From CAYVKM01 sp964452045 (GTDB taxonomy: Bacteria > Calditrichota > Calditrichia > RBG-13-44-9): a stretch of 64,000 nucleotides of DNA. The DNA is taken from the NCBI GenBank assembly GCA_964452045.1, contig CAYVKM010000007.1, forward strand, positions 1 through 64,000. Reading direction: 5' to 3'. The number at the start of each line of letters is the position of its first letter. The first letter of the stretch is position 1. A model generated the notes under the pieces. It saw only the letters and a list, made by a program, of their open reading frames with translations, made no database searches and was not told where the DNA came from. This document shows positions 1 to 8,483 of the stretch, in pieces. The translations under genes and the position numbers were made by a program.

Positions 1-1
1 C

Positions 2-172
2 CTGCATCTGCAAAAGGCCTATCAGCATTTGGGGCATAAAGAGGGTGATTTTCCGGTCACTGAAAAAGTAATGAAGGAAATCATCTCTCTACCCATGTAT
101 CCCGAATTAACTGAAGAGCAAATCGAATATTTAGCCCACCACGTCATAAAGTTTGTCAAAAATAATCACTAA
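2..172 (+). CDS. DegT/DnrJ/EryC1 aminotransferase, C-terminal fragment
   Basis: The window opens inside a gene; only its last 56 codons are present, ending at a TAA. The tail contains PMYPELTEEQIEYLAHHVI, the typical C-terminal helix of PLP-dependent sugar aminotransferases of the DegT/DnrJ/EryC1/StrS family (usually P-M-F/Y-P-x-L-T-E-E-Q). The PLP lysine and the rest of the fold lie outside the window. It sits 29 bases before a Gfo/Idh/MocA dehydrogenase and an acetyltransferase on the same strand. Those three activities together form the WbpB-WbpE-WbpD type branch that makes UDP-2,3-diacetamido-uronic acids, so the likely job is transamination of a 3-keto UDP-sugar. The family call is firm for such a short piece; the substrate is inferred from context only. 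Confidence 0.75.
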   Translation: MHLQKAYQHLGHKEGDFPVTEKVMKEIISLPMYPELTEEQIEYLAHHVIKFVKNNH

Positions 173-201
173 CCCACAATTGAAAATTAAGGTATTTAAA
201 T

Positions 202-1209
202 ATGATTAACATTGGTGTGATTGGGGTAGGGTACTGGGGGCCGAATATCATCAGAAACCTGATGGCAAATAAGCGATTCAGTGTCCGCCGGTGTGCTGAC
301 CTCCGGCAGGAGCGGCTGGATTATATCACGGCACTTTACCCGACCATAAAATCAACTACGAATTACCAGGAGATTATCAAAGATCCCTCAATTGAGGCAG
401 TTGCGATTTGTACTCCGGTTTTCACTCATTTTGAAATTGCATTAGCTGCATTGCAGACCGGAAAACATATTCTGATTGAAAAACCGATGACAAGTACTTC
501 GGCAGAAGCACAAGAGCTGATTGAACTCGCCGAGAAGAAGAAGCTGAAAATATTGGTGGATCATACCTTTCTGTTTACCGGGGCAGTGAGGAAAATAAAG
601 GAAATAGTCAATTCCGGTGAATTGGGAGACATCTATTATTTTGATTCGGTCCGCGTCAATCTCGGTTTGTTTCAGCATGATATTAACGTGGTGTGGGATC
701 TGGCGCCCCATGATATCTCGATAATGGATCATGTGATTAATCGAAAAGCGGTGAGTATTGCCGCCACCGGAGCAGATCACCTTGGCAATGGGCTGGAAGA
801 TGTGGCCTATGTTACTGTATTTTATCCGGACAATATCATCGCACATATTCATGTTAATTGGTTATCTCCGGTGAAAATCAGGCAGACACAAATCAGCGGG
901 ACAAAGAAGATGATTGTCTGGGATGATAATTCACCCAGCGAGAAGATAAAAGTATACGATAAGGGCATTGAGATTATTCAAACGACCGACCAGATTTATA
1001 ATACCCTTATTCAATATCGAACCGGGGATATGTATTGCCCGAAAATCCCGCAAACCGAAGCCCTGGCATTTGAAATGGATCATTTTGCCGATTGCATTGA
1101 AAAAAACGTTCATCCCATTTCGGATGGTTACGCCGGATTGCGTGTGGTCCGGATTTTGGAATCATCAGAAAAGTCAATTAAACAAAGGGGCAAGGAATTC
1201 AAACTATGA
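202..1209 (+). CDS. Gfo/Idh/MocA-family nucleotide-sugar dehydrogenase
   Basis: A 335-residue cytoplasmic NAD(P)-dependent oxidoreductase. The N-terminus has a Rossmann dinucleotide motif (GVIGVGYWG, residues 5-13), and the family signature EKP is followed by a long helix near residues 93-115. The C-terminal half is the usual alpha/beta substrate domain. Length is typical for the WlbA/WbpB subgroup, which oxidises C3 of UDP-N-acetyl-glucosaminuronate before transamination. The stop overlaps the next start by four bases (ATGA), so translation is probably coupled to the acetyltransferase. With the DegT aminotransferase upstream it forms a complete dehydrogenase-aminotransferase-acetyltransferase set. 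The family is clear; the exact sugar is inferred from the gene order. Confidence 0.85.
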   Translation: MINIGVIGVGYWGPNIIRNLMANKRFSVRRCADLRQERLDYITALYPTIKSTTNYQEIIKDPSIEAVAICTPVFTHFEIALAALQTGKHILIEKPMTSTSAEAQELIELAEKKKLKILVDHTFLFTGAVRKIKEIVNSGELGDIYYFDSVRVNLGLFQHDINVVWDLAPHDISIMDHVINRKAVSIAATGADHLGNGLEDVAYVTVFYPDNIIAHIHVNWLSPVKIRQTQISGTKKMIVWDDNSPSEKIKVYDKGIEIIQTTDQIYNTLIQYRTGDMYCPKIPQTEALAFEMDHFADCIEKNVHPISDGYAGLRVVRILESSEKSIKQRGKEFKL

Positions 1210-1673
1210 AATTTGTAAGTATCAGCGATGATGTCGAACTGGGAAAAGATGTTAAAATTTACAATTTTGTAAATCTGTACGGCTGTAAGATAGGGGATAA
1301 TACCAAGATTGGAACATTTGTAGAGATACAAAAGGGCGCTACGGTGGGGAAGAACTGCAAAATTTCCAGTCACACTTTTATTTGTGAAGGTGTGCATATT
1401 GAAGATAATTGTTTTATAGGGCACAATGTAACATTTATTAATGACAAATATCCCAGAGCAACTACCTCGGACGGTGAAATGAAGACCGAGGAGGATTGGG
1501 AATGTATTCCAACCTATATTCGTAAAGGAGCTAGTATCGGAAGCAGTGCCACCTTACTCTGCGGTATAACGGTTGGGGAAAATGCCATTATTGGTGCCGG
1601 TTCAGTCGTTACCAGAGATGTTCCTCCAAATAGTACTGTCGCAGGTGTTCCGGCAAAGGTTTTAAAGAAATAA
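1206..1673 (+). CDS. Left-handed beta-helix (hexapeptide) sugar N-acetyltransferase, WbpD/WlbB-like
   Basis: A 155-residue acyltransferase built of hexapeptide repeats: successive V/I-x-I-G-x-N type coils run from about residue 8 to 140. It ends in the classic GAGSVVTRDVPPNSTVAGVPA segment common to sugar O- and N-acetyltransferases. The length matches WbpD/WlbB enzymes, which acetylate the 3-amino group of UDP-2-acetamido-3-amino-uronates using acetyl-CoA. It starts inside the stop of the upstream dehydrogenase, a coupled arrangement, and is followed by a 134-base gap before the next transferase. Hexapeptide enzymes have wide specificity, so the substrate rests on the neighbouring dehydrogenase and aminotransferase. 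Confidence 0.85.
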   Translation: MKFVSISDDVELGKDVKIYNFVNLYGCKIGDNTKIGTFVEIQKGATVGKNCKISSHTFICEGVHIEDNCFIGHNVTFINDKYPRATTSDGEMKTEEDWECIPTYIRKGASIGSSATLLCGITVGENAIIGAGSVVTRDVPPNSTVAGVPAKVLKK

Positions 1674-1807
1674 TCCCAATTAGATAGAAATTTCCTTAAA
1701 TACTGATCGATTGGATAAAGCACTTGAATATTTGGGATCAAGTGCTTAAATTTTTTTGCTTTATATTAATTTCGAGAGACCATTTTTAATAAGCATTCAT
1801 TTCCTTA

Positions 1808-4342
1808 ATGCAATTTATTTTAATATTTGTCGTTGCCATAATCATTTCTCTTTATACGGTTTTTTATACACGCAAACTGTCAATTAGATATAATATTGGT
1901 TCACTACCGTCTCCCCGCAAACTTCATAAGGGATTTAAACCACTATTAGGTGGAATTGGCTTTTTCAGCGGTCTAATCACCGCCACCATAATTGCATCTA
2001 TCTTCAAAGTGATTCCAACGAATATTTGGCTGCTAAATAAATATTTCTGGATCGGGCTGTTGATTATCGTTATTACTGGAATTTGGGACGATATTAAAAG
2101 AATTCCCTCTTCCCTGAAATTCACCGGGGAAGGCCTGGCGGCGATGCTACTTATTATCGGCGGGTGTAAGATTCAAACCTTTAGCGGTCCGATGGGGGAG
2201 ATATTTAATCTTGGAATTTTTGCCATACCATTCACTTTTCTCTGGATTATATTTATTATCAATGCGATAAATTTGCTTGACGGTCTGGATGGTCTGGCCG
2301 GCGGAATTTCCCTAATTATCACCCTGGGCATTATCGTGATCAGCCTTAAAGGTGATAATATTTTTTTAATAATTCTGGGAATCGGCCTGACTGCAGGATT
2401 GATTGCCTTCCTTAAATTTAATTATCATCCGGCCTCACTCTTTATGGGTGAAGTCGGAAGCTTGCAGCTCGGATATTTAATGGCTTTTTTCTCTATTGAA
2501 ACCCTGAAGGTGGCTTCGACCCACCGGGTTTTTTTTCTGGCCTCACTGATTATTTTTGCAGTACCACTTACAGATACCCTGGTTTCATTTTTAAGACGGT
2601 TGGGAAAGGGGCAAAATCCCTTTTCTGCTGATAAGGAACATATCCATCATCGACTGCTGGGATTGGGTTTATCGCATATCGAAACAGTATGGTTATTATA
2701 CCTATTCACAGGATTATATGTAACACTCGGTGTCCTGATGGTGTACTTCAGCGGATTTATGGGCCTTCTCCTGTTCATTATCGGTTTTGGATTTGCCTTA
2801 TTCCTGATTTGGCGACTGGGTTACTTTGAAACCAGAACCTCCTGGCAGAATTTAGTAAATCAGGTTCAAAGAACTATTTCAGTTCGAAAACGGGCCCCGC
2901 TGCATTTCAACCGAATTTGGCATATTCTTTTTCTGTTAATAAGCGATACTATTGCCATTAATCTCTCTCTGCTGATGTTATATATCTTAAAGTTTCAATC
3001 GGGATTATTAGGCTCGGAGAACATCAGACCTTTGTCGGATTTTTTTACTTCCCCGGCATTTTTGTTGATCAGTTTCGTCTGGATCTTACTGTTTTATCTA
3101 AACAATTTATATTTTATGGATTGGGATGTCTCCCGGTTTGAAAAATCATTGCGGGTTACAAAAGTCATCACTTTTGGTGTTCTGGTTATCGCCCTCATCA
3201 CCCTTGATTTCGAAAGGCTGATGACCCAGCGTCAAATGATGACCTTGGCCATTTACTGGTTCCTAATGCTTATTTTTGTCAATGCTGGCAGATTACTCAT
3301 CATCAGTTTGGAAAAGAGATTCAAGATCTTCGAATACAAGCCCAAGAAAACAATTATCATCGGCTGTAATGAAATTGCCACAAAAATCCTGCGGGATATT
3401 AAATTTAATCCGCACCTTATTTTCGATATCGTCGGGTTTGTATCAAAAAAGAAAGGACTAAGTAAGTTTAATGATCTGCCGGTTTTGGGAGAGTATAACG
3501 ATTTACCAAAACTGATTCACAAACATAAAATTCAGGAGGTTATTATCGCTTTACCTGAATCGGTTAGCGGAGATTTCATCCGGATATTGAGTCTTAGCGA
3601 ACCACAGCAGGTGAAAATAAAAATCCCGCCCGGTACACAGGAATTGTACTCCGGGAAACCGGTAAATTTGGTGAGCCACGGTTATGTTCAACTCTTTTCG
3701 CAAAAGTTGGTATTATGGCAATGGTTAATTAAGCGCTTTTTTGATATCATCATAAGTTTTGTTGCGCTGGTAATTTTATCCCCATTTATCTTAATCGTTG
3801 CATTTTATAACAAAATATATTTCCGGCGTTCGGTTTTTATCAAGATACCAGCCATCGGTAAAAATGGTATTCCGTTTAATTTATTCACTTTCCGGCTGAC
3901 CGCTGAGGATTATAGTTATAAAAAGAATCCTGTGTATTTAGGAACCGGAGAAGTCAAAGTTTCATTACCATCTTTTCTGAAACTACTTTACAAAAGGCGA
4001 TTATATAAAATTCCTCAATTTTTTAATGTTTTTCTGGGTGATATGAGTATCGTAGGTCCGAGACCGGAGCCGTTGGAGTGGTTTCAGGAATTTGGTGAGT
4101 CCCTAAAATTTCTGCACAGAAGAATCATTGTTCGACCCGGTCTCACCGGACTTGCCCAGATTAAATATCATTACGAATTGTCCCAAAAAGTTCTTGAAGA
4201 ATGGGTTAAATACGATATTTATTATACTGAGAACATGTCTCTTCGAATGGACCTGGGCCTGCTTCTACGCACCATTTTGCTGGTATTCCGCGGTCAGAAT
4301 GGTAAGAAAAATGTTTTAATTTCAAAATCTACCAGGGTCTGA
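1808..4342 (+). CDS. Fusion of WecA-type polyprenyl-phosphate sugar-1-P transferase with a degenerate WbaP/PglC-type domain
   Basis: An 844-residue polytopic membrane protein. Residues 1-340 are a WecA/MraY-superfamily transferase: HKG near 39, a DD motif in GIWDDIKR, NAINLLDGLDGLAGG, and the late HIHHR motif. This domain normally transfers GlcNAc-1-phosphate to undecaprenyl phosphate. Residues 365-505 add more membrane helices, 510-620 are a Rossmann-like CoA_binding_3 domain, and 637-844 look like a monotopic (WbaP/PglC) transferase ending in GDMSIVGPRP and RPGLTGLAQI. In that last domain the usual catalytic Asp-Glu of S-L-D-E-L-P-Q is replaced by Tyr733-Lys734 (RLYKIPQF), so it is probably inactive. 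In the WecA part the conserved FMGD reads FMGE (Glu215). The protein joins both known phosphoglycosyl-transferase folds in one chain, and its companion follows 27 bases later. Confidence 0.85.
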   Translation: MQFILIFVVAIIISLYTVFYTRKLSIRYNIGSLPSPRKLHKGFKPLLGGIGFFSGLITATIIASIFKVIPTNIWLLNKYFWIGLLIIVITGIWDDIKRIPSSLKFTGEGLAAMLLIIGGCKIQTFSGPMGEIFNLGIFAIPFTFLWIIFIINAINLLDGLDGLAGGISLIITLGIIVISLKGDNIFLIILGIGLTAGLIAFLKFNYHPASLFMGEVGSLQLGYLMAFFSIETLKVASTHRVFFLASLIIFAVPLTDTLVSFLRRLGKGQNPFSADKEHIHHRLLGLGLSHIETVWLLYLFTGLYVTLGVLMVYFSGFMGLLLFIIGFGFALFLIWRLGYFETRTSWQNLVNQVQRTISVRKRAPLHFNRIWHILFLLISDTIAINLSLLMLYILKFQSGLLGSENIRPLSDFFTSPAFLLISFVWILLFYLNNLYFMDWDVSRFEKSLRVTKVITFGVLVIALITLDFERLMTQRQMMTLAIYWFLMLIFVNAGRLLIISLEKRFKIFEYKPKKTIIIGCNEIATKILRDIKFNPHLIFDIVGFVSKKKGLSKFNDLPVLGEYNDLPKLIHKHKIQEVIIALPESVSGDFIRILSLSEPQQVKIKIPPGTQELYSGKPVNLVSHGYVQLFSQKLVLWQWLIKRFFDIIISFVALVILSPFILIVAFYNKIYFRRSVFIKIPAIGKNGIPFNLFTFRLTAEDYSYKKNPVYLGTGEVKVSLPSFLKLLYKRRLYKIPQFFNVFLGDMSIVGPRPEPLEWFQEFGESLKFLHRRIIVRPGLTGLAQIKYHYELSQKVLEEWVKYDIYYTENMSLRMDLGLLLRTILLVFRGQNGKKNVLISKSTRV

Positions 4343-4369
4343 TGGTAAAAAACCATCTCCAATAAATCT

Positions 4370-6469
4370 ATGGAAAAAAACCAGATAACAATTTCAGTAG
4401 TCATAGTCAATTATAATGTGAAGGAGTATCTCGCCCAGCTCCTGATATCTCTGGAAAGGGCCCTGGAGAAAATTTCTCACGAAATCATAATAGTGGATAA
4501 TCATTCCGTTGATGGTAGCGTTTTGTTTCTGAGGGATAAGAATTTTAAAGTCAAGATCATAGAAAATGAGGAAAATCTTGGTTTTGGCCGGGCGAATAAC
4601 CAGGCGCTCAAAATATGTAAAGGAAAATTTGCTGTTTTAATAAATCCCGATACGGTGGTACAGGAAGATACTTTTACCCGGATGCTGCATTTCTTTGACC
4701 AAACACCGGATGCCAGTGCCGCTACCTGCAAAATTATCGATCCCGCAGGAAATTTTTCAGTTGATTGCCGCCATAGTATTCCCACCCCCTCGGTAGCCCT
4801 CTGGAAAGTTCTTGGTTTGGGCAGACTATTCCCCAAAAGCAAAATCTTCGGCCAATACAATATGACCTATCTGGATCCTGACCAGATTTATTCTGTTCCT
4901 GCCATATCCGGATCCTTTATGATGATTAAAAGAGAGATATTAGATAAAGTCGGTCTGTTTGATGAACAATTTTTTATGTATTGTGAGGATATCGATTTGT
5001 GTCACCGGATCAATCAAGCCGGATTTAAGATATATTATTTTCCGGAAACACAGATTATCCATTATAAGGGGGAAAGCACCAAAAAGGATAACCTGGATTA
5101 TGTAAAAACCTTCAATAAAGCTCTCTATCAATTTTTTCAAAAGTACTACGCGCCGAAATCCATTTTTCTGTTCCGTTGGTTGGTGATGATCGGAATTTTT
5201 TTACGTGGTGTCTTTATCTATGCCAAAAATTTCTTTAAGAATCAATTTCCCTTACTACTTGATATTCTAATTTTAAATCTGGTGATACTGGTTTCATTTA
5301 TTGTCCGACTCTACTTTGGCCGGGGATTTTTCTGGGAGGATTTTTTAACCCAGTACTGGGTTATAAATCTCATTGCTACGGTGTTATTTCTCGCTATCAC
5401 ATATTATTTCGAGATATATCCAAATCATCGGTTCTCCATTCAGAGCATTATCAAAGCAAATGTGATAACCTTTATTCTTTTAGCTTCACTGACATTTTTT
5501 CTGAAACAATTTGCCTTCTCCCGAATGGTTGTCTTAATCACATTTTTATTTGCTCCCTTAATAATGATTTTTTGGCGCATCCTGATTAGACGATATTACC
5601 GGGGTGATAAAGCACCTTTAGGTCGGGATTTGTTCAGTAAAAGAACCGCAGTTATCGGCAGTGGAAAAGATGCCAATGAACTATTTACCAAACTGCAAAC
5701 AAGAAAAAGTATTGACTACGATCTGGTCGGATGGATTTCGGTGAAAGAGGAAGAATATAATGCCGTAGAAACCAAGTTTTTGGGACAGGTAAAAAATCTG
5801 AACGATATTGTCCGGATTCACCATATTCAGCAGCTCATCTTTTCGGCACATTCCTTAAGCTATGGTGAAATTTTAAAAACCATGACTACCACTCGCCGAT
5901 CCAGCCTGGAATTTAAAATGGTTCCTTCAAATCTGGATGTGATTATTGGTAAATCCCTGATAGAAAAACTGGATGATTACCCGCTGGTGGATATTGATTA
6001 TTCCATTGGCAAAGGATTCAACCGTGTAGTAAAACGGGGGATTGATATCTTTTTTTCTTTGCCGGTGCTTGCCACATTATATCCGTTTGTATTAGTTACT
6101 TTTCTATTTAACAAGAAACAGATAGAAGAGATTTTATTATATGACCAGGATTTTAATACTATTAAAATTAGTTCATCCGCCAAAGCCGGAAAGAAAGGTA
6201 CTGTTTTCTACTGGTCAATGTTTTTCAAAGTTTTAACAGGAAAATTCTCAATTGTCGGGGCACCCATTCAAAATTACCAGCAAAACAATGAACTGAAAAC
6301 TTACCTGTATAAACCGGGTTTAACCGGCCTGGTCCAAATAAACAAGGAAAAAATAACCAGTCGAGATGATGCGGATAAATATCATTTGTACTATTTAAAA
6401 AATCAGTCAATTTTACTTGATTTTGAAATAATGCTTAAGGCGGTATGGCGCAGATTTACCGGAAAATAA
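4370..6469 (+). CDS. GT2 glycosyltransferase fused to a membrane and degenerate phosphoglycosyl-transferase module
   Basis: A 699-residue protein. Residues 1-265 are a GT-A glycosyltransferase of family 2, close in style to WbbL rhamnosyltransferases: VVIVNYNVKEYL, EENLGFGRANNQA, a metal-site NPDTVV, and the FDEQFFMYCEDIDLCHR acceptor motif. Several membrane helices follow (about 270-410), then a CoA_binding_3-like Rossmann segment (about 423-545). The tail (553-699) keeps the KRGIDIFFSLP membrane entry and KPGLTGLVQI of WbaP-type transferases. It lacks the whole S-L-D-E-L-P-Q active-site segment and has VGAPI where VGPRP is expected. The C-terminal half repeats the domain order of the preceding gene, so both proteins carry the same probably non-catalytic membrane module attached to different enzymes. 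It likely adds the second sugar to a lipid-linked intermediate. Confidence 0.8.
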   Translation: MEKNQITISVVIVNYNVKEYLAQLLISLERALEKISHEIIIVDNHSVDGSVLFLRDKNFKVKIIENEENLGFGRANNQALKICKGKFAVLINPDTVVQEDTFTRMLHFFDQTPDASAATCKIIDPAGNFSVDCRHSIPTPSVALWKVLGLGRLFPKSKIFGQYNMTYLDPDQIYSVPAISGSFMMIKREILDKVGLFDEQFFMYCEDIDLCHRINQAGFKIYYFPETQIIHYKGESTKKDNLDYVKTFNKALYQFFQKYYAPKSIFLFRWLVMIGIFLRGVFIYAKNFFKNQFPLLLDILILNLVILVSFIVRLYFGRGFFWEDFLTQYWVINLIATVLFLAITYYFEIYPNHRFSIQSIIKANVITFILLASLTFFLKQFAFSRMVVLITFLFAPLIMIFWRILIRRYYRGDKAPLGRDLFSKRTAVIGSGKDANELFTKLQTRKSIDYDLVGWISVKEEEYNAVETKFLGQVKNLNDIVRIHHIQQLIFSAHSLSYGEILKTMTTTRRSSLEFKMVPSNLDVIIGKSLIEKLDDYPLVDIDYSIGKGFNRVVKRGIDIFFSLPVLATLYPFVLVTFLFNKKQIEEILLYDQDFNTIKISSSAKAGKKGTVFYWSMFFKVLTGKFSIVGAPIQNYQQNNELKTYLYKPGLTGLVQINKEKITSRDDADKYHLYYLKNQSILLDFEIMLKAVWRRFTGK

Positions 6470-6489
6470 ATTAATCTAACATTCCCGGA

Positions 6490-7539
6490 TTAGCTTATTT
6501 CTTCTAACCTTTTATCCAATATATTTTTTATATCTTCCCATTTGATAGAATCAAGACAATTGCCATGTGGACATGTCCTAGGATTGCCGGTTTTGCATGG
6601 TACAACATTGGGTTGCAGAACCGATTGAATTCGGTTATAAGGTCCCCAACGCCGGGGTGAGCAGGGGATTGCCGGACAGTAAAATGTAATCAAAGGAATG
6701 TCAAAGGTACGGGCAATGTGCAAAGGTCCGGTACTGTTGGATATAAACAATTTACTTCCGGCTATCATAGCCATATAGGTTTCCAGATCCCACTCACCGG
6801 CAATTTTAATGAGATGGGAATATTTTGTAAGTTGTTCTATTACATCAATTAACGTTTTTTCAGTTTTGCTCCCAACCAGAAAAACAGATAACTGAATTCT
6901 CTCTCCCAGGTATTTGATAATCAGGGAAAACATCGGCGGAGGCAGATTTGGCGCTGAACCGCCACTGCCCGGATGAATAATCAGATAGTTTTCTTTCAGG
7001 TTATTTTCTTTTAAAATCTTGAGTCGTAAATTTTTAAGCGATTCGTCAAACTGAAAATCAAATATAATCTGATCGGGAGTGGGAGAATCGGTGATAAAGT
7101 TGTTTAGTAAGGAAAGATTATATTCCAACTCATGTTTTAAACCAAATTTCCGGTGTTCGAAAATCCGGTTATTTAACAGGAATGAATACCAGCGATACCC
7201 CATACCAACCCGATACTTTATACCCGCAAATCTGAGGGCGAAAGCCAATCTAAATGTAGGGAAAAATAGAAATGCTACATCTATTTCTAGTTCTTTTAAC
7301 ACCCGGGATAATTTTAGATGACCGGTAATACCTTTATGTTTTCCCTCGGGATCATAAATAATCGTCCGATGCAAAAATTGATAATGATCCAGGAGCGGTG
7401 CAGTATATTCCCGGGTTAAGAAATATAATTTCGCTTGAGGATAATCGTCGTGTAGCAGACTGATCATAGGTGTGGTCAGGATAACATCACCAATCCGATC
7501 CGTTCTGATGAGCAGGATGCGTTTGATTCCTTTTTTCAT
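6490..7539 (-). CDS. GT9 family (heptosyltransferase-like) glycosyltransferase
   Basis: A 349-residue GT-B transferase of CAZy family 9, which includes ADP-heptose:LPS heptosyltransferases. The N-terminus ILLIRTDRIGDVILTTP is the signature of the family. IHPGSGGSAPN marks the second Rossmann domain and SNSTGPLHIARTFDIP is the donor-binding loop. It lies on the minus strand and converges with the polysaccharide genes to its left; the next gene diverges from it. The likely role is transfer of a heptose or similar sugar in LPS core or surface glycan assembly on the cytoplasmic face. The precise donor cannot be told from sequence. Confidence 0.88.
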   Translation of the reverse strand: MKKGIKRILLIRTDRIGDVILTTPMISLLHDDYPQAKLYFLTREYTAPLLDHYQFLHRTIIYDPEGKHKGITGHLKLSRVLKELEIDVAFLFFPTFRLAFALRFAGIKYRVGMGYRWYSFLLNNRIFEHRKFGLKHELEYNLSLLNNFITDSPTPDQIIFDFQFDESLKNLRLKILKENNLKENYLIIHPGSGGSAPNLPPPMFSLIIKYLGERIQLSVFLVGSKTEKTLIDVIEQLTKYSHLIKIAGEWDLETYMAMIAGSKLFISNSTGPLHIARTFDIPLITFYCPAIPCSPRRWGPYNRIQSVLQPNVVPCKTGNPRTCPHGNCLDSIKWEDIKNILDKRLEEIS

Positions 7540-7662
7540 TCTTTGAAAAATTATTTGTGCTTATATTAGAATTAGATTCAGTGATCACGAAATCAATTTT
7601 ATGTTCTGATAATTTACAGATGTCAAAAATAGTATCCTACTTTTAAAACAAAATTCACACTA

Positions 7663-8433
7663 ATGACCAAGATTTCTGCAGTTATTATCACTAAAAATGA
7701 AGAACAAAATATTCGGCGTTGTTTGGAATCCGTAACTCAGGTTACTGATAAAATAATCGTTGTTGATTCCCATAGCACCGATAATACGGTTAGCATTTGC
7801 CGGGAATATCAGGTTGAAGTTTTTCAGCTGGAGTGGAAAGGATATGCCCATGCAAAAAATTTTGGTATCGGCAAAACGAATAATGATTATATCCTTTCGA
7901 TTGATGCAGATGAAGTTCTCTCCGAACCGCTGATTCATTCAATTCAGAGGGTAAAAGAACAAATGACAGGAGCTTTTTCCTTTAACCGCCTTTCCAACTA
8001 TTGCGGACAATGGATTCATCATTGCGGCTGGTATCCGGATAGAAAGTTAAGGATTTTTCCAAAAAACAAAGCTCAGTGGTCCGGTGATTTTGTGCATGAA
8101 AAACTTCAGTTTAATGAACCGTTAGAAGTAGCTAACCTTCGTGGGGATCTTCTCCATTATTCTTTTCGCTCACTTTCGGATCATATTCAGAGAGTTGATA
8201 GATATTCGCGACTGGCGGCCGAAGAGCTTGTGCAAAAAAATGAAGATTTGTTGTATTTAAAATTGATCGTACTACCGGTTTTTAAGTTTATAAAGAGTTA
8301 TCTCTTACAAGGTGGATTTATTGATGGTTTCCTAGGATTTTGTATCTGTAGCATTTCTGGTTTTGATGTGTTTTTAAGATATGCCAAGGCCATTCACTTA
8401 AAACGAATGAGAGTTATCTCCCCAACCCGGTAA
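7663..8433 (+). CDS. GT2 glycosyltransferase, WaaE/KdtX-like LPS core type
   Basis: A 256-residue family 2 glycosyltransferase. The N-terminus ISAVIITKNEEQNIRRCLES, the nucleotide site VVDSHSTDNT and the metal motif SIDADEVL are as in the WaaE/KdtX group, which adds the first glucose to the LPS inner core. Other features are WKGYAHAKNFG and VHEKLQF, both common in that group. The length is standard. It diverges from the GT9 gene across a 123-base gap and converges with a GT4 gene. Membership of the subfamily is well supported; the acceptor is inferred from the neighbouring surface-glycan genes. Confidence 0.87.
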   Translation: MTKISAVIITKNEEQNIRRCLESVTQVTDKIIVVDSHSTDNTVSICREYQVEVFQLEWKGYAHAKNFGIGKTNNDYILSIDADEVLSEPLIHSIQRVKEQMTGAFSFNRLSNYCGQWIHHCGWYPDRKLRIFPKNKAQWSGDFVHEKLQFNEPLEVANLRGDLLHYSFRSLSDHIQRVDRYSRLAAEELVQKNEDLLYLKLIVLPVFKFIKSYLLQGGFIDGFLGFCICSISGFDVFLRYAKAIHLKRMRVISPTR

Positions 8434-8483
8434 ACAGGATTCAAGCTTTATATAGTCTTTCCTCGTATCTAATAGCCAGTTCA

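Noticed and set aside
442..852. Minus-strand open frame opposite the Gfo/Idh/MocA gene
   Set aside because: It lies wholly inside a well-supported gene and its translation has no domain.
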